Assembly (NCBI RefSeq): GCF_009192995.1
Contig: NZ_SDID01000006.1
Span: 1 to 64,000, forward strand
Origin: Sulfurimonas indica
GTDB lineage: Bacteria > Campylobacterota > Campylobacteria > Campylobacterales > Sulfurimonadaceae
DNA length: 64,000 nucleotides
Direction of reading: 5' to 3'
Shown: positions 8,763-17,834 of the stretch, in pieces
How positions within the stretch are numbered: the stretch's first letter is position 1
Layout of the letters: each line of letters starts with the position of its first letter
Translations under genes and position numbers: made by a program
The notes under the pieces: model-generated
Told to the model about the DNA's origin: nothing
Database searches by the model: none
Seen by the model: only the letters and a program-made list of their open reading frames with translations

Positions 8763-9403
8763 TTCACTCTTATCAGCTCTTTATTCTCTAATTTATAAAC
8801 CTTATCACACATGTGTGCCAAGGTCTCATCATGTGTAATAAGGACCATAGCTGCTTTGTGTTTGTGAATATACTCAAAGAAGAGCTCCATCACTTCCCCT
8901 GCTGTTACTTTGTCAAGATTCCCTGTTGGCTCATCTGCAAATATTATTGTCGGTTTTTTTGTTAAAACCCTTGCGATGGAAACACGTTGTTGCTGTCCTC
9001 CGGAGAGCTCAGTTACTTTTTGGCGGATGCAGTGTTCTATCTCTAAACGCTCTAAAAGTTCTTCTTCTATAGGCTCCCCTGCCAATATCTCAGCCACTTC
9101 AAGATTTTCATATCCGCTAAATCCTTTAAAAAGATAGTGTGATTGAAATATTAGTCCAAGTTCATTACGACGTAAAAGTGAAAGTTTTTTTGGCTTCATA
9201 GAGAGTATATCTTCCCCTAAAAGCTCAACCGTTCCACTGTCAGGCTTTAAAAGTGTTGATAAAAGGTGCAGGAGTGTCGATTTCCCACTCCCGCTAATAC
9301 CTATGATAGCAATACTCTCTTTACGATTAAGTTCAAGTGAAACATTGTTAAAAAGTTCATAATCAAAAGAGTGCGATAAGTTTGTTGCAGATAATAGATT
9401 CAT
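8759..9403 (-). CDS. ABC transporter ATP-binding protein, LolD/FtsE-like
   Basis: A 214-residue nucleotide-binding subunit with Walker A GISGSGKST, Q-loop LIFQSHYLFKGFSGYEN, signature LSGGQQQRVSIARVL, Walker B IIFADEPTGNLD and the switch histidine in MVLITHD. The LFKGFSGYEN stretch and the size resemble LolD, MacB and FtsE ATPases, which partner an FtsX/MacB-fold permease. No permease gene is adjacent, so the partner must be encoded elsewhere. It overlaps fliR by 4 bases, the same pairing as in C. jejuni. Confidence 0.88.
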   Translation of the reverse strand: MNLLSATNLSHSFDYELFNNVSLELNRKESIAIIGISGSGKSTLLHLLSTLLKPDSGTVELLGEDILSMKPKKLSLLRRNELGLIFQSHYLFKGFSGYENLEVAEILAGEPIEEELLERLEIEHCIRQKVTELSGGQQQRVSIARVLTKKPTIIFADEPTGNLDKVTAGEVMELFFEYIHKHKAAMVLITHDETLAHMCDKVYKLENKELIRVK

Positions 9404-9427
9404 GAAAAGATTATATTCAAATCTAGC

Positions 9428-10630
9428 TTATTTAAATATTTTCTGACAGCCATTTTTCGATTTTCTATCCAAATGCCATGCATAGCTTTTTTCGACAAAT
9501 TTTTTCATACAATAGGCAAAATACCCATCAAAAAAAAGACCAAAAACTTTTGCTACAGCATAATTTCTTCCTAAAGAGATTAATATACCACGAGATTTTA
9601 TGGAGTGTTTTCGTAATGTCTTGCCTTTATCTAAAAGCTCTATATTTGTAGCACATATATCAGCCATCTGTTCTGCTACATCAGCCGTTGGCGCGATAAT
9701 CTTCTCATTTTTATGTAGGATTGTTGCATCACCTATAACAAAAACCTCTTTATATTGCGGTGTTTGTAAAAATTCATTTGTTAACAGGAACCCTCGTTTG
9801 TCTTTTTGCAAATCAAGTTTATAGATAAGCCCGTTTGGTTCAATACCTCCTGCAAATATCATAAAGTCCATAGCAATGCTCTCTCCATTACTCAAATAGA
9901 CATACTCTTTTGTAAGTGACGCAACACGGACATTGTTCTTAATAGTCACACCCAAGTTGAGCAATCTTTTTTCTGATTTTTCTACCAAAAAAATATCCAT
10001 ACCTTTTAAAATCTTCTGGGATGAGTTCACAAGCACAATATTGAGTTTTCTACATAAAAAATGATTTTTACAATAGAACTCTTTGGCAAAAGAGGCCATT
10101 TGTGCTGCGATTTCCACACCACTCAGTCCTGCACCTGCAATAACAATATTTAAAGGATCACACTTTGCCCCACTTGCATCCACTTTTCGAAAAAGAGACA
10201 TCTCAAACTTCTGTTTAAAATACATTGCACGGTGTAATGCTTTGACTCCATGTGCATACTCGTTAAGTCCTTGAATGCTTTTTACGAACTTTGTTCTCGC
10301 TCCTACAGCAATAACAAGATAATCATAAGAAAATCTCTGTGTATCAGTAAAAACTCGTTTATGACTAAAGTCTATCTCTTTTACTTCTTGATTATAGAAA
10401 GAAACATTATCACCAAGCCCACTGCATAAAGTGTACAAATCAACAATAATTTTTGCAAAATCTACTTCATTGGCTATTAAGTCATATACATCCGTCTGCA
10501 TAAAGTGATAAGGGTTCTTATCAAAAAGAGCTATCTCATAACTATGATTGCGTGAGAGTTTTTCAACTAATCTTACACCACCATATCCAGCACCAATGAC
10601 CACAATTTTTTTTACATTATTTTTTATCAT
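9428..10630 (-). CDS. FAD-dependent NDH-2-like pyridine nucleotide oxidoreductase
   Basis: A 400-residue flavoprotein with an N-terminal FAD-binding motif (VVIGAGYGGVRLVEKL), a second dinucleotide motif (IVIAGAGLSGVEIAAQM, about residues 163-179) for NAD(P)H, and a C-terminal FAD segment (VFVIGDATIL). The layout matches type II NADH:quinone dehydrogenases and the related sulfide:quinone reductases. I see no clear redox cysteine pair, which favours NDH-2 over SQR. The basic, hydrophobic C-terminus (KVFGLFFDGYFAYCMKKFV) could bind the membrane. It lies between the LolD-like gene and tsf, which I recall as adjacent in C. jejuni, so it may be a lineage insertion. Confidence 0.8.
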   Translation of the reverse strand: MIKNNVKKIVVIGAGYGGVRLVEKLSRNHSYEIALFDKNPYHFMQTDVYDLIANEVDFAKIIVDLYTLCSGLGDNVSFYNQEVKEIDFSHKRVFTDTQRFSYDYLVIAVGARTKFVKSIQGLNEYAHGVKALHRAMYFKQKFEMSLFRKVDASGAKCDPLNIVIAGAGLSGVEIAAQMASFAKEFYCKNHFLCRKLNIVLVNSSQKILKGMDIFLVEKSEKRLLNLGVTIKNNVRVASLTKEYVYLSNGESIAMDFMIFAGGIEPNGLIYKLDLQKDKRGFLLTNEFLQTPQYKEVFVIGDATILHKNEKIIAPTADVAEQMADICATNIELLDKGKTLRKHSIKSRGILISLGRNYAVAKVFGLFFDGYFAYCMKKFVEKSYAWHLDRKSKNGCQKIFK

Positions 10631-10713
10631 TGGATGATTATATCATGAATGAAAGCAAGAGTTGATTAAAAAAAGGGGAGAATATTTAATAGAGGTTGAG
10701 TTAAGCCTAAAGC

Positions 10714-11766
10714 TTAACCCATTTGTGCTGCAACTTCTGCTGCGAAGTCGTCTTCTTTTTTCTCGATTCCTTCACCAACTTCAAGGCGAACAAATTCAGT
10801 GATCTCAGCTGTACCACCACATGCTTTAGCAGCTTTTTCAACTGCCTCAGCAACAGTTAATTTATCATCTAAAACATATTGTTGGTCAAGAAGTGCTTGT
10901 TCTTGATCTAAAAGTGTGTTATCTAAGATAAAACGAGCGATTTTACCAGGAATGATTTTGTCTAAAATCTTCTCAGGTTTTCCCTCTGCTAATAACTCAG
11001 CTTTGATGTCAGCTTCAGCTTGTGCCATAACTTCATCTGTGAGTTGCATCATAGAGATGTATTTTGGAACGTTTTTAAGAGGTTTACCAAGACGGCTTAA
11101 CTCTTCGTTCTCTTTTTTCAGTGCTTCGATACGACCTTTTGTTTCACTCTCAACATACTCAGCATCAAAATCTTTATATGAAAGAGTTGTCGGTTTCATA
11201 GCAGATGCGTGCATTGCAATTTGTTTTAGCGTATCTCTCATGCACTCTGCAGTTTTTTCAGAGTCACATTTTGCTTTTACGATAACTGCAATACGGTTGT
11301 TTGAGTGAATGTAACCATTCATCGCTTCAGTTGGTTCTGCTTTCATTACTGCAAAACGGCGAACTTCGATCTTCTCACCGATTTTTGTAACAGTCTCTAC
11401 AAAAGTTTCACCATATGCAGAAGCATTCAGTGCTTCAACATCAGCTGGCTCATTGTTGTAGATCTCTTCTACTGTATCTTTTACAAGATTTTGGAAACCT
11501 TCATTTTGTGCAACGAAGTCAGTCTCAGAGTTTACTTCAACTACTGCTGCTTTTGAGAAGTCGTCAGCCATTTTGTAACCAACAAGACCTTCTGCTGCAA
11601 CACGGTCAGCTTTTTTAGCTGCTTTAGCGATACCGCGCTCTTTTAGAAGCTCTTTTGCTTTTTCCATATCTCCGTCAGCTTCAACTAAAACTTTTTTACA
11701 ATCCATCATCGGAGCATCAGTCGCTGCACGAAGCTCCTTAACCATTGCTGCTGTTACTGCTGCCAT
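10714..11766 (-). CDS. tsf: elongation factor Ts
   Basis: A 350-residue nucleotide-exchange factor for EF-Tu. It has the UBA-like N-terminus with [20 protein letters not shown] and [13 protein letters not shown], then the core with [13 protein letters not shown]. The protein is longer than E. coli Ts because of an insertion in the second half of the core (around residues 205-300). It follows rpsB after only 2 bases, giving the universal rpsB-tsf operon. Confidence 0.97.
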   Translation of the reverse strand: MAAVTAAMVKELRAATDAPMMDCKKVLVEADGDMEKAKELLKERGIAKAAKKADRVAAEGLVGYKMADDFSKAAVVEVNSETDFVAQNEGFQNLVKDTVEEIYNNEPADVEALNASAYGETFVETVTKIGEKIEVRRFAVMKAEPTEAMNGYIHSNNRIAVIVKAKCDSEKTAECMRDTLKQIAMHASAMKPTTLSYKDFDAEYVESETKGRIEALKKENEELSRLGKPLKNVPKYISMMQLTDEVMAQAEADIKAELLAEGKPEKILDKIIPGKIARFILDNTLLDQEQALLDQQYVLDDKLTVAEAVEKAAKACGGTAEITEFVRLEVGEGIEKKEDDFAAEVAAQMG

Positions 11767-11768
11767 AA

Positions 11769-12551
11769 TTACGCTTCCTCTGTAGTTTTTTCTTCAGTTG
11801 CTGGAGCTTCTGTAGTCGCTGCTTCTTCAGTTGCAACCTCTTCAGTCTGTTCTACTTCTTCACCTTGACCATCACGAAGAGCTTTACCTTCGTTAATCGC
11901 TGCTGTCATTTCACGACAGAAAAGTTGGATAGAACGGATAGCATCATCATTACCAGGAATTGGGTAAGTGATAAGGTCTGGGTCACAGTTCGTATCAAGT
12001 GGAGCTACAACAGGGATACCAAGACGACGAGCTTCAAGAACTGCTGTATGCTCTTTTACTGCATCAACGATGAAAAGCATATCTGGAAGTTTTTTCATAT
12101 CACGGATACCACCGAAATACATCTCAAGCTTCTCTTTTTTTCTTGAAAGCATTAATGCCTCTTTCTTTGTAAGAAGATCGATTTGACCGTTTTCTTGCAT
12201 CTCAGTGATAACATCAAGTTTACGGATAGATTTTTGAATAGTTGGGAAGTTAGTAAGCATACCACCTAACCATCTGTTGTCTACATATGGCATACCACAT
12301 GCAATCGCAGCTTCACGAACTGAGTTACGTGCTTGTTTTTTTGTACCAACGAAAAGGATAGTTTGTCCTTCTGCTGCTGCATCAACTACGATTTGGTATG
12401 TGTTACGGAAGTAACGAAGTGTTTTTTGTAAATCGATGATATAGATGTTCTTTCTTACACCGAAGATGAATTTTTTCATCTTTGGATTCCAACGACGAGT
12501 TTGGTGTCCGAAGTGTACACCACATTCCAATAGGTCTTTCATAGTTACCAT
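11769..12551 (-). CDS. rpsB: 30S ribosomal protein S2
   Basis: A 260-residue S2 with the family signatures [33 protein letters not shown] and [12 protein letters not shown]. The last 35 residues are a low-complexity Glu/Thr/Ala tail not found in E. coli S2 but usual in Campylobacterota. It is the first gene of the rpsB-tsf operon and follows a long untranslated leader with inverted repeats that may be an autoregulatory RNA. Confidence 0.97.
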   Translation of the reverse strand: MVTMKDLLECGVHFGHQTRRWNPKMKKFIFGVRKNIYIIDLQKTLRYFRNTYQIVVDAAAEGQTILFVGTKKQARNSVREAAIACGMPYVDNRWLGGMLTNFPTIQKSIRKLDVITEMQENGQIDLLTKKEALMLSRKKEKLEMYFGGIRDMKKLPDMLFIVDAVKEHTAVLEARRLGIPVVAPLDTNCDPDLITYPIPGNDDAIRSIQLFCREMTAAINEGKALRDGQGEEVEQTEEVATEEAATTEAPATEEKTTEEA

Positions 12552-12720
12552 TTAAGGTCCTTTAAGGGCTTCATAATGAGCCAGAATTACTAAAGAAACA
12601 TTTTTGCAGTGCAAAAAGCGGTTCCCTTGTTTTCACCGGTTGGCTTTGGAGATGTCGAGCATTGACTCCCTAGAGAGGAAGTTGCACCGGTTTTTTGACA
12701 TAACCTGTTAATATTTTCGA
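12552..12720 (-). promoter_or_regulatory. candidate structured 5' leader of rpsB-tsf
   Basis: The gene-free stretch 12552-12915 contains, on the rpsB strand, two copies of ACCGGT (12686-12691 and 12635-12640) that can pair across about 45 bases, a small CTCTCTAGGGAG hairpin between them, and a stem TTTTTGC-act-GCAAAAA (12601-12617) some 50 bases before the start codon. Ribosomal protein operons often carry such leaders, bound by the product (S2 in this operon). The assignment is inference from position and pairing. The rest, 12721-12915, is AT-rich and holds the promoter region of the plus-strand DUF3373 gene. Confidence 0.4.
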
Positions 12721-12915
12721 CTGTGCATTACAGAAGAAAAATCCGTGAATTATACTAAAAATTTATTTAAATCTAGCTTTTGTTTTACTCTGCTAATAAT
12801 AGACATAAGCTGACAAAATATAATTAATATTTATAGTAATATAGTAAAAATTTAAAACTATCTTTATAATTAATGATGTATAGTATCACAACAATATCAC
12901 AGAAAAAGGAAAAAG

Positions 12916-14472
12916 ATGAACAAGCCTTTACTACTATCACTGGCTGCTGCGACAATTCTTGGAACCAACCTAAGTGCAGAGTCTATGTATGATCGTATCC
13001 AGATGATGGAGCTTCAGATGAAGCAGATGCAACAAGAGCTAGAGAGTTTAAAATCACAAGAATCTAAAGCAACAAGCGATGAAGATGGTGATGAAGAAGA
13101 AGTTGCGCAAGCAAATCAGGCTGAATCTGATGATGAAGAGGATGATGACGAAGAAGATAGCATAGAAGATCAAATTGCCGAAATACAGGAAAACATTAGT
13201 GATCTTAACAGAAACACAAATGGAAACCACCTAAAATTTGGTGTTGACTATCGTTTTGCAATCGAAAATCTTGATTATAAAATGGCAGATGGTAGCAAAC
13301 AGAAAAATGATGCCTTTATGACAAACAGATTATGGATGAACATGAACTGGGCAGCGACACAACACCTTAGTTTTACGGGGCAACTTGCTTACAATAAAGC
13401 TTTTGGACAGAGAACTGACAATGATACGATAGGATATAACTTTGAAAACTTTGATTGGATAGCGAATGAAAATGCTTACGATGATATTGTACGAGTTCGC
13501 TCAGCATACTTCTTCTATAAAGATAGTGAATTTTTAGGAGCTGATATACCGTGGACCTTCAGTGTCGGTCGTCGTCCATCAACAAACGGCCATCTTATCA
13601 ACCTTAGAGATGATGACCATGCAGCTTCACCAATGGGACACAGTATCAATGTTGAATTCGATGGTCTTAGTGCAAAATTTGGGCTGGAAAACATTACAGG
13701 TGCTGATGGCATGTATCTGAAATTCTGTGCCGGTCGAGGTATGAGTAATGCTTCTCATAAATTCACTGCAGCACCATATGCAAATGATACTGATGTTGAA
13801 CCAAATATTGATTTAATTGGTCTTATCTTTGTCCCTTATGATGATGGTCAATACAGCATTAATTCTCAATATTACTATGCAAGTAATTTAATCGATCAGG
13901 TTTTTGTCGGTGGAGTTCCTCAAAATCAATTCTACACAGTAGGGGGATTACACTCTATTACTGCAAATGTAGTAGCTAATGGTATAGGTGATGGTATCAA
14001 TGACTTTTTAGATGACACTATCTTCTTTGTAAGTGGTGCAATGAGTATCACCGATCCTAACGCTGATCAGGGTATGCTTGTTTCAAATCCGGGAGAGAGT
14101 AAAACAGGTTACTCTGTATGGGTTGGAACACAATTTCCTTCACTTATCTCTGAGGAGGGACGCTGGGGACTTGAGTACAACCATGGTACACAGTACTGGA
14201 GAAGTATCACTTATGCAGAAGATACAAATATCGGTTCAAAAGTAGCCGCTCGTGGTGACGCGTACGAGGCATACTTCACAGAGCCATTGGTTGAAGATAT
14301 TTTATCACTTCAAATCCGCTATACATATATAGATTATAAATATGCCGGAAGTAATGGTTTCTTTGGTAATACAACAGGAAATGCTGTTGAAATCACAAAC
14401 AATATGACAAATGCTTCTAACTATGTAGATAAAGCACAAGATATCCGTTTCTATCTACGCTATAGATACTAA
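12916..14472 (+). CDS. DUF3373-type outer-membrane protein
   Basis: A 518-residue secreted protein with a signal peptide ending near NLSAES, a coiled coil (about residues 25-50, MYDRIQMMELQMKQMQQELE), an acidic linker of Asp and Glu (54-85), and a long beta-barrel-like region of alternating aromatic residues ending in the terminal aromatic RFYLRYRY expected for outer-membrane insertion. The SVGRRPSTNGHLINLRDD segment and overall layout match the DUF3373 family, common in Sulfurimonas and relatives and probably porin-like. Substrate is unknown. It has its own ribosome site (AAAAGGAAAAAG) and a terminator directly after it. Confidence 0.82.
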   Translation: MNKPLLLSLAAATILGTNLSAESMYDRIQMMELQMKQMQQELESLKSQESKATSDEDGDEEEVAQANQAESDDEEDDDEEDSIEDQIAEIQENISDLNRNTNGNHLKFGVDYRFAIENLDYKMADGSKQKNDAFMTNRLWMNMNWAATQHLSFTGQLAYNKAFGQRTDNDTIGYNFENFDWIANENAYDDIVRVRSAYFFYKDSEFLGADIPWTFSVGRRPSTNGHLINLRDDDHAASPMGHSINVEFDGLSAKFGLENITGADGMYLKFCAGRGMSNASHKFTAAPYANDTDVEPNIDLIGLIFVPYDDGQYSINSQYYYASNLIDQVFVGGVPQNQFYTVGGLHSITANVVANGIGDGINDFLDDTIFFVSGAMSITDPNADQGMLVSNPGESKTGYSVWVGTQFPSLISEEGRWGLEYNHGTQYWRSITYAEDTNIGSKVAARGDAYEAYFTEPLVEDILSLQIRYTYIDYKYAGSNGFFGNTTGNAVEITNNMTNASNYVDKAQDIRFYLRYRY

Positions 14473-14493
14473 AAAGAGATTTTCTCTTTTTAG
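14469..14493. terminator. bidirectional terminator between the DUF3373 gene and bcp
   Basis: Arms CTAAAAAGAGA (14469-14479) and TCTCTTTTTAG (14483-14493) are perfectly complementary, with a three-base loop and T-tracts on both strands. It sits exactly between two convergent genes. Confidence 0.75.
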
Positions 14494-14494
14494 T

Positions 14495-14965
14495 TTATGC
14501 GTTTTTCAACTCACTAAGCTTCTCTTTAACAGCTTCTACATGCCCTTTCACACGAACTTTTTCCCATTTAACACGTACTACACCCTCTGGGTCTATTATG
14601 AATGTTGAGCGAACGATACCCATATATTCACGGCCGTAATTTTTTTTCAGCTGCCACACACCATACTTTTGCATCATCTCAGTTGATTCATCACTGAGCA
14701 GTGTAATACCTAGATTTTTCTTCTCGATGAAGTTTCTGTGTTTTTTGGTAGAGTCTGCACTCACACCTAAAATCACAGCATCAAGTGATGAAAAATCCGG
14801 TGCAGCTTCTGTAAATTCACATGCTTCGATTGTACATCCAGGAGTATTGTCTTTTGGGTAAAAATAGAGCACTACCCACTTTCCTTTTAAATCACGCAGA
14901 CAAATCTCGACATCATCCTGATTTGGCAGACAAAAATCCGGTGCTTTTTGACCAAGTTCTAACAT
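14495..14965 (-). CDS. bcp: thioredoxin-dependent peroxiredoxin, Bcp/PrxQ type
   Basis: A 156-residue AhpC/TSA-fold enzyme that reduces hydrogen peroxide and organic peroxides. DNTPGCTIEACEF carries the peroxidatic cysteine and, five residues later, the resolving cysteine typical of the alpha-helical 2-Cys PrxQ subgroup. The C-terminal RSTFIIDPEGVVR is typical of the fold. Length is normal. Confidence 0.93.
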   Translation of the reverse strand: MLELGQKAPDFCLPNQDDVEICLRDLKGKWVVLYFYPKDNTPGCTIEACEFTEAAPDFSSLDAVILGVSADSTKKHRNFIEKKNLGITLLSDESTEMMQKYGVWQLKKNYGREYMGIVRSTFIIDPEGVVRVKWEKVRVKGHVEAVKEKLSELKNA

Positions 14966-14983
14966 AGTTGACTCCTTGAATTT

Positions 14984-15478
14984 CTAATAGACGAATAATA
15001 GCAGATAAACCCAAATACCGCTAAATGATGTAAAGACAATGCCTGTGAATGTCTTGATTGCCAAGATTTTATGGGCATTGGAAGCTCGTCCTGGGATGAG
15101 CTTTTTTACAAACTCATAATTTGCGCGAATCATAATGAGTATCCAGTAAAAGAAAGTAATGGTTGCTATCAAAATATGAACACCCAAAACAACTGAAGCA
15201 TATGTGTGAGAAACTCCACTATCAACGATAAATGCCTTAAAACCTCCACCTACTCGTACACCAAGCTCAAAGTAAGTAATGACAACAACAGAAAAAACAA
15301 AGATAACATTTTGTAAAAGTGTATGGAGTTTGTACTTTTTACTCTTTGCAAACAAAACCGCCACATAAACAAGTAGAGGCAAACAAGCAACGATAAGTGT
15401 CACCACATCCATAAAAAACGGTGCACGTGTTCCTAAAAAACCGGCTTCAAACATATAGTTCATATTTTCTTTTATCAC
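14984..15478 (-). CDS. DUF420-like membrane protein
   Basis: A 164-residue protein with four or five membrane helices. The start GFLGTRAPFFMDVVTL, the KKYKLHTLLQN loop with a conserved histidine and the later SHTYASVVLGVHILIA and AHKILAIKTF segments carry histidines spaced as in DUF420/CtaM-like proteins linked to cytochrome oxidase assembly. Its first codons overlap the DedA gene by 4 bases, so the pair is co-translated. Function is inferred from family resemblance only. Confidence 0.6.
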   Translation of the reverse strand: MIKENMNYMFEAGFLGTRAPFFMDVVTLIVACLPLLVYVAVLFAKSKKYKLHTLLQNVIFVFSVVVITYFELGVRVGGGFKAFIVDSGVSHTYASVVLGVHILIATITFFYWILIMIRANYEFVKKLIPGRASNAHKILAIKTFTGIVFTSFSGIWVYLLLFVY

Positions 15479-16080
15479 TTTGACTCTCTCTTTTTTTGAT
15501 AACGATAGTATAGCGCGCCTATGATTATGAGTAACACAACAACAAGAGTAGTTATCTCTTTTAAGTACTCTTTTATAAGTTCCTGATTTTCACCGATATA
15601 ATACCCTAAAAGTGTCAGTATCAAAGCCCAGATACCAGCACCCAGTGTTGTAAAGACACTAAACTCTAAAAGATTCATCTTTGCGAGTCCGGCGGGAATG
15701 GAGATAAGCTGACGAATACCCGGAATAAGCCTGCCTGAAAAAGTGGAGATATGCCCATGTTTTTTAAAATAGCTCTCCATCTTCTCCAGTACCTCCGGGG
15801 AGATAAAAAAATATTTGCCATATCGCAGTAAAAATTTACGCCCGAGTGTAAAGGCAAGATAGTAGTTCACAAATGCCCCGACCAAACTTCCAGAAATAGC
15901 ACTCATCATAATGTAAGAGATGCTCATATCCCCACAACTGGCCAGATATCCTGCCGGAACCAAAACTATTTCAGAAGGAAAAGGGATAAAACTAGACTCA
16001 ATCGCCATCATGATAAATATCCCCAAATACCCCCAGTCAAATATCAGATCAACAAGTTGTTGTGCAAGTTCATGGATCAC
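15475..16080 (-). CDS. DedA-family membrane protein
   Basis: A 201-residue membrane protein of the DedA/VTT superfamily. IESSFIPFPSEIVLVPAGYLAS is the family's E.(S/A)..P.P.E motif, and FSGRLIPGIRQLISIPAGLAKM is the second signature, with the arginines needed for function in other DedA proteins. Members move undecaprenyl phosphate or phospholipids between leaflets and affect envelope stress and proton-motive force. It is the first gene of a two-gene unit with the DUF420-like gene. Confidence 0.9.
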   Translation of the reverse strand: MIHELAQQLVDLIFDWGYLGIFIMMAIESSFIPFPSEIVLVPAGYLASCGDMSISYIMMSAISGSLVGAFVNYYLAFTLGRKFLLRYGKYFFISPEVLEKMESYFKKHGHISTFSGRLIPGIRQLISIPAGLAKMNLLEFSVFTTLGAGIWALILTLLGYYIGENQELIKEYLKEITTLVVVLLIIIGALYYRYQKKRESK

Positions 16081-16122
16081 TTGGTTTTTTCCTTGATAAG
16101 AAGCATAATATTTTGATTTTTA

Positions 16123-16458
16123 TTAAATGTGTGCAAGTTTTTCTCTCAGTTTTGGCAAATAATCTCTTACAATACTCTCAACAAATCCTAAATCGACACC
16201 TTCATAATCGTGTACAATATAATTACGCGTATAGTAAGCACCATCTCTGTCTTTTTTCAAATCATATTTTTCAATAACTGTATCATCAAACTTTTTCAGA
16301 GTTTCACCTATTTGCGATAAACCCATAAGTATTGCAATCCATCCTTCCACATCTTCTAAAGCTTTGACAATACCTTTATGCCGAGATGTGATAATCTCAA
16401 TATTTTCAATCATCTCTACAATAAAATCAATCTTTGCCTGTTGCGAACGATTAGACAT
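16123..16458 (-). CDS. hepT: HepT-type HEPN toxin (DUF86)
   Basis: A 111-residue all-helical HEPN protein. RNYIVHDY near residue 78 is the R-X4-H-X-Y motif that is both the RNase active site and the place where the partner nucleotidyltransferase adds AMP. Family knowledge: HepT cleaves RNA, and MntA silences it by modifying the motif tyrosine (type VII toxin-antitoxin). The gene overlaps the upstream mntA by 8 bases. The motif is intact, so it is probably active. Confidence 0.85.
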   Translation of the reverse strand: MSNRSQQAKIDFIVEMIENIEIITSRHKGIVKALEDVEGWIAILMGLSQIGETLKKFDDTVIEKYDLKKDRDGAYYTRNYIVHDYEGVDLGFVESIVRDYLPKLREKLAHI

Positions 16459-16759
16459 ATATTACTTCATCCAAAATATATTTTTGCGCAGTTTTTGAAA
16501 GATTGTTTTTTGGTGCCAAGTCTATTTTTTTTGCAGTTTTACTTGAGATATACTCTTTAATTTCATCAAGACGCTTAAAACCGCTAAAGCCTTCATATTT
16601 TTCAAAAAAAGGTCTCTCAAGATGATACAAAATATCTAAATCACTTAGCGATGTCGCTTCATTACGTGCAAAAGAACCAAAAATACCATCAATGATAAAT
16701 CCATCCTCACGCAGACGTTCTTTAAGCGTTGTCAGTGTAGCTAAAATTTTTTTATCCAT
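16451..16759 (-). CDS. mntA: MntA-type minimal nucleotidyltransferase antitoxin
   Basis: A 102-residue nucleotidyltransferase. GSFARNEATSLSDLDILY fits the GS-X10-DXD active-site pattern exactly, with both metal-binding aspartates; a third acidic position is likely in KKIDLAP near residue 83. In characterised pairs this enzyme AMPylates the HepT tyrosine and neutralises it. It precedes hepT with an 8-base overlap. The overlap argues for fixed antitoxin-toxin stoichiometry. Confidence 0.87.
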   Translation of the reverse strand: MDKKILATLTTLKERLREDGFIIDGIFGSFARNEATSLSDLDILYHLERPFFEKYEGFSGFKRLDEIKEYISSKTAKKIDLAPKNNLSKTAQKYILDEVIYV

Positions 16760-16801
16760 ATCTTTGCCTCTTTTGAGTTCTTTTATAAGTATTATACCTA
16801 A

Positions 16802-17824
16802 CTATTGTATCTTCGCTTCTACATCTTTTATCATCTTTTGAGCCACATCTTTTTGTGCGTACTCTAAAAGTTTTTGGCTCTTTTCTTTAAGCTGTGGCTC
16901 TTTGATGATGGAGAGCAGTTTGCTTTTGAGCCCTTCGCCTTCTCGCTCACACCAGCCCATATTGTTATCGACAATGAACTTTGCATTGTCGTATTGATGA
17001 TCTCTTGCTGCATACGGGTATGGAACATAAAGAGCAGGACAACCATTCGTTGTTAGTTCCCAAAGTGTTGAAGCTCCGCTGCGTGAGACTGCCATATCTG
17101 CTCTGTTTATAAGAGATGGCAACTCTTTTGTAAAGCCGTAGAGTTCTGCCTCAACTCCAAGTGTTTCATACTCTTCTTTTACCCTCTCAAAATCAGCTTC
17201 ACCCGCTTGATGAATGATAGCAATACCTCTTTTTTTCAGCTTCCAAGCAATACTCAAAGCCAAATCATTGATAGCTTTTGCTCCGTGGCTTCCACCTAAA
17301 AAGATGATGGTACGCAACTGCTGGCGCAAGTGTGCCGTTTTATAAAAAACCGATTTGACAGGATAACCTTTGATTGGAGACTCTTTATCATAAGCAGAAA
17401 CAAAACTTCTTGCATATCTTTTTAGCAGTCCGTTAAGTCGTCCTGTAACTGCATTTTGTTCATGAATAAAAAGAGGTTTATAAAGTGTAAGTGCCGCAAA
17501 AGAGGCAGGTGCAGCAGAGAAACCACCTACACTGTAAACGGCATCTACTTTATGTTTTTTGAGTATCTTGCGTGAGCTAAGAAGTGCTTTTAATATTTTA
17601 TAGAGTGCCTTTAATTTTCCAAGCCCTTTTTGATTGACAACTCCTGTCGTATCTAAAAAATAGACATGCGAAAATGAGCTGCCGTGTTCAAAATATTTTC
17701 TATCCTGCCCTTTTTTTGAACCGATAAAGATGCACTCATGCCCCTCAGCTACAGCAGCTTCTACAATCGCCTCTGCTATCATCAAATGCCCGCCTGTTCC
17801 ACCGCCTGTTACACATAATTTCAT
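16802..17824 (-). CDS. murG: MurG, lipid II-forming N-acetylglucosaminyltransferase
   Basis: A 340-residue GT28 enzyme that transfers GlcNAc to lipid I on the inner face of the membrane. The N-terminal GGTGGHLMIAEAI is the G-loop, FIHEQNAVTGRLN is the second, and FLGGSHGAKAIND plus SRSGASTLWELTTNGCPAL form the UDP-GlcNAc site. Length is slightly short of E. coli MurG. It follows ftsW closely (10 bases), the usual division and cell-wall pairing. Confidence 0.96.
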   Translation of the reverse strand: MKLCVTGGGTGGHLMIAEAIVEAAVAEGHECIFIGSKKGQDRKYFEHGSSFSHVYFLDTTGVVNQKGLGKLKALYKILKALLSSRKILKKHKVDAVYSVGGFSAAPASFAALTLYKPLFIHEQNAVTGRLNGLLKRYARSFVSAYDKESPIKGYPVKSVFYKTAHLRQQLRTIIFLGGSHGAKAINDLALSIAWKLKKRGIAIIHQAGEADFERVKEEYETLGVEAELYGFTKELPSLINRADMAVSRSGASTLWELTTNGCPALYVPYPYAARDHQYDNAKFIVDNNMGWCEREGEGLKSKLLSIIKEPQLKEKSQKLLEYAQKDVAQKMIKDVEAKIQ

Positions 17825-17834
17825 ATCGTAGCCT

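Noticed and set aside
12601-12700. Possible tRNA or riboswitch
   Set aside because: No cloverleaf, anticodon arm or known riboswitch core could be formed; kept only as a candidate rpsB leader.
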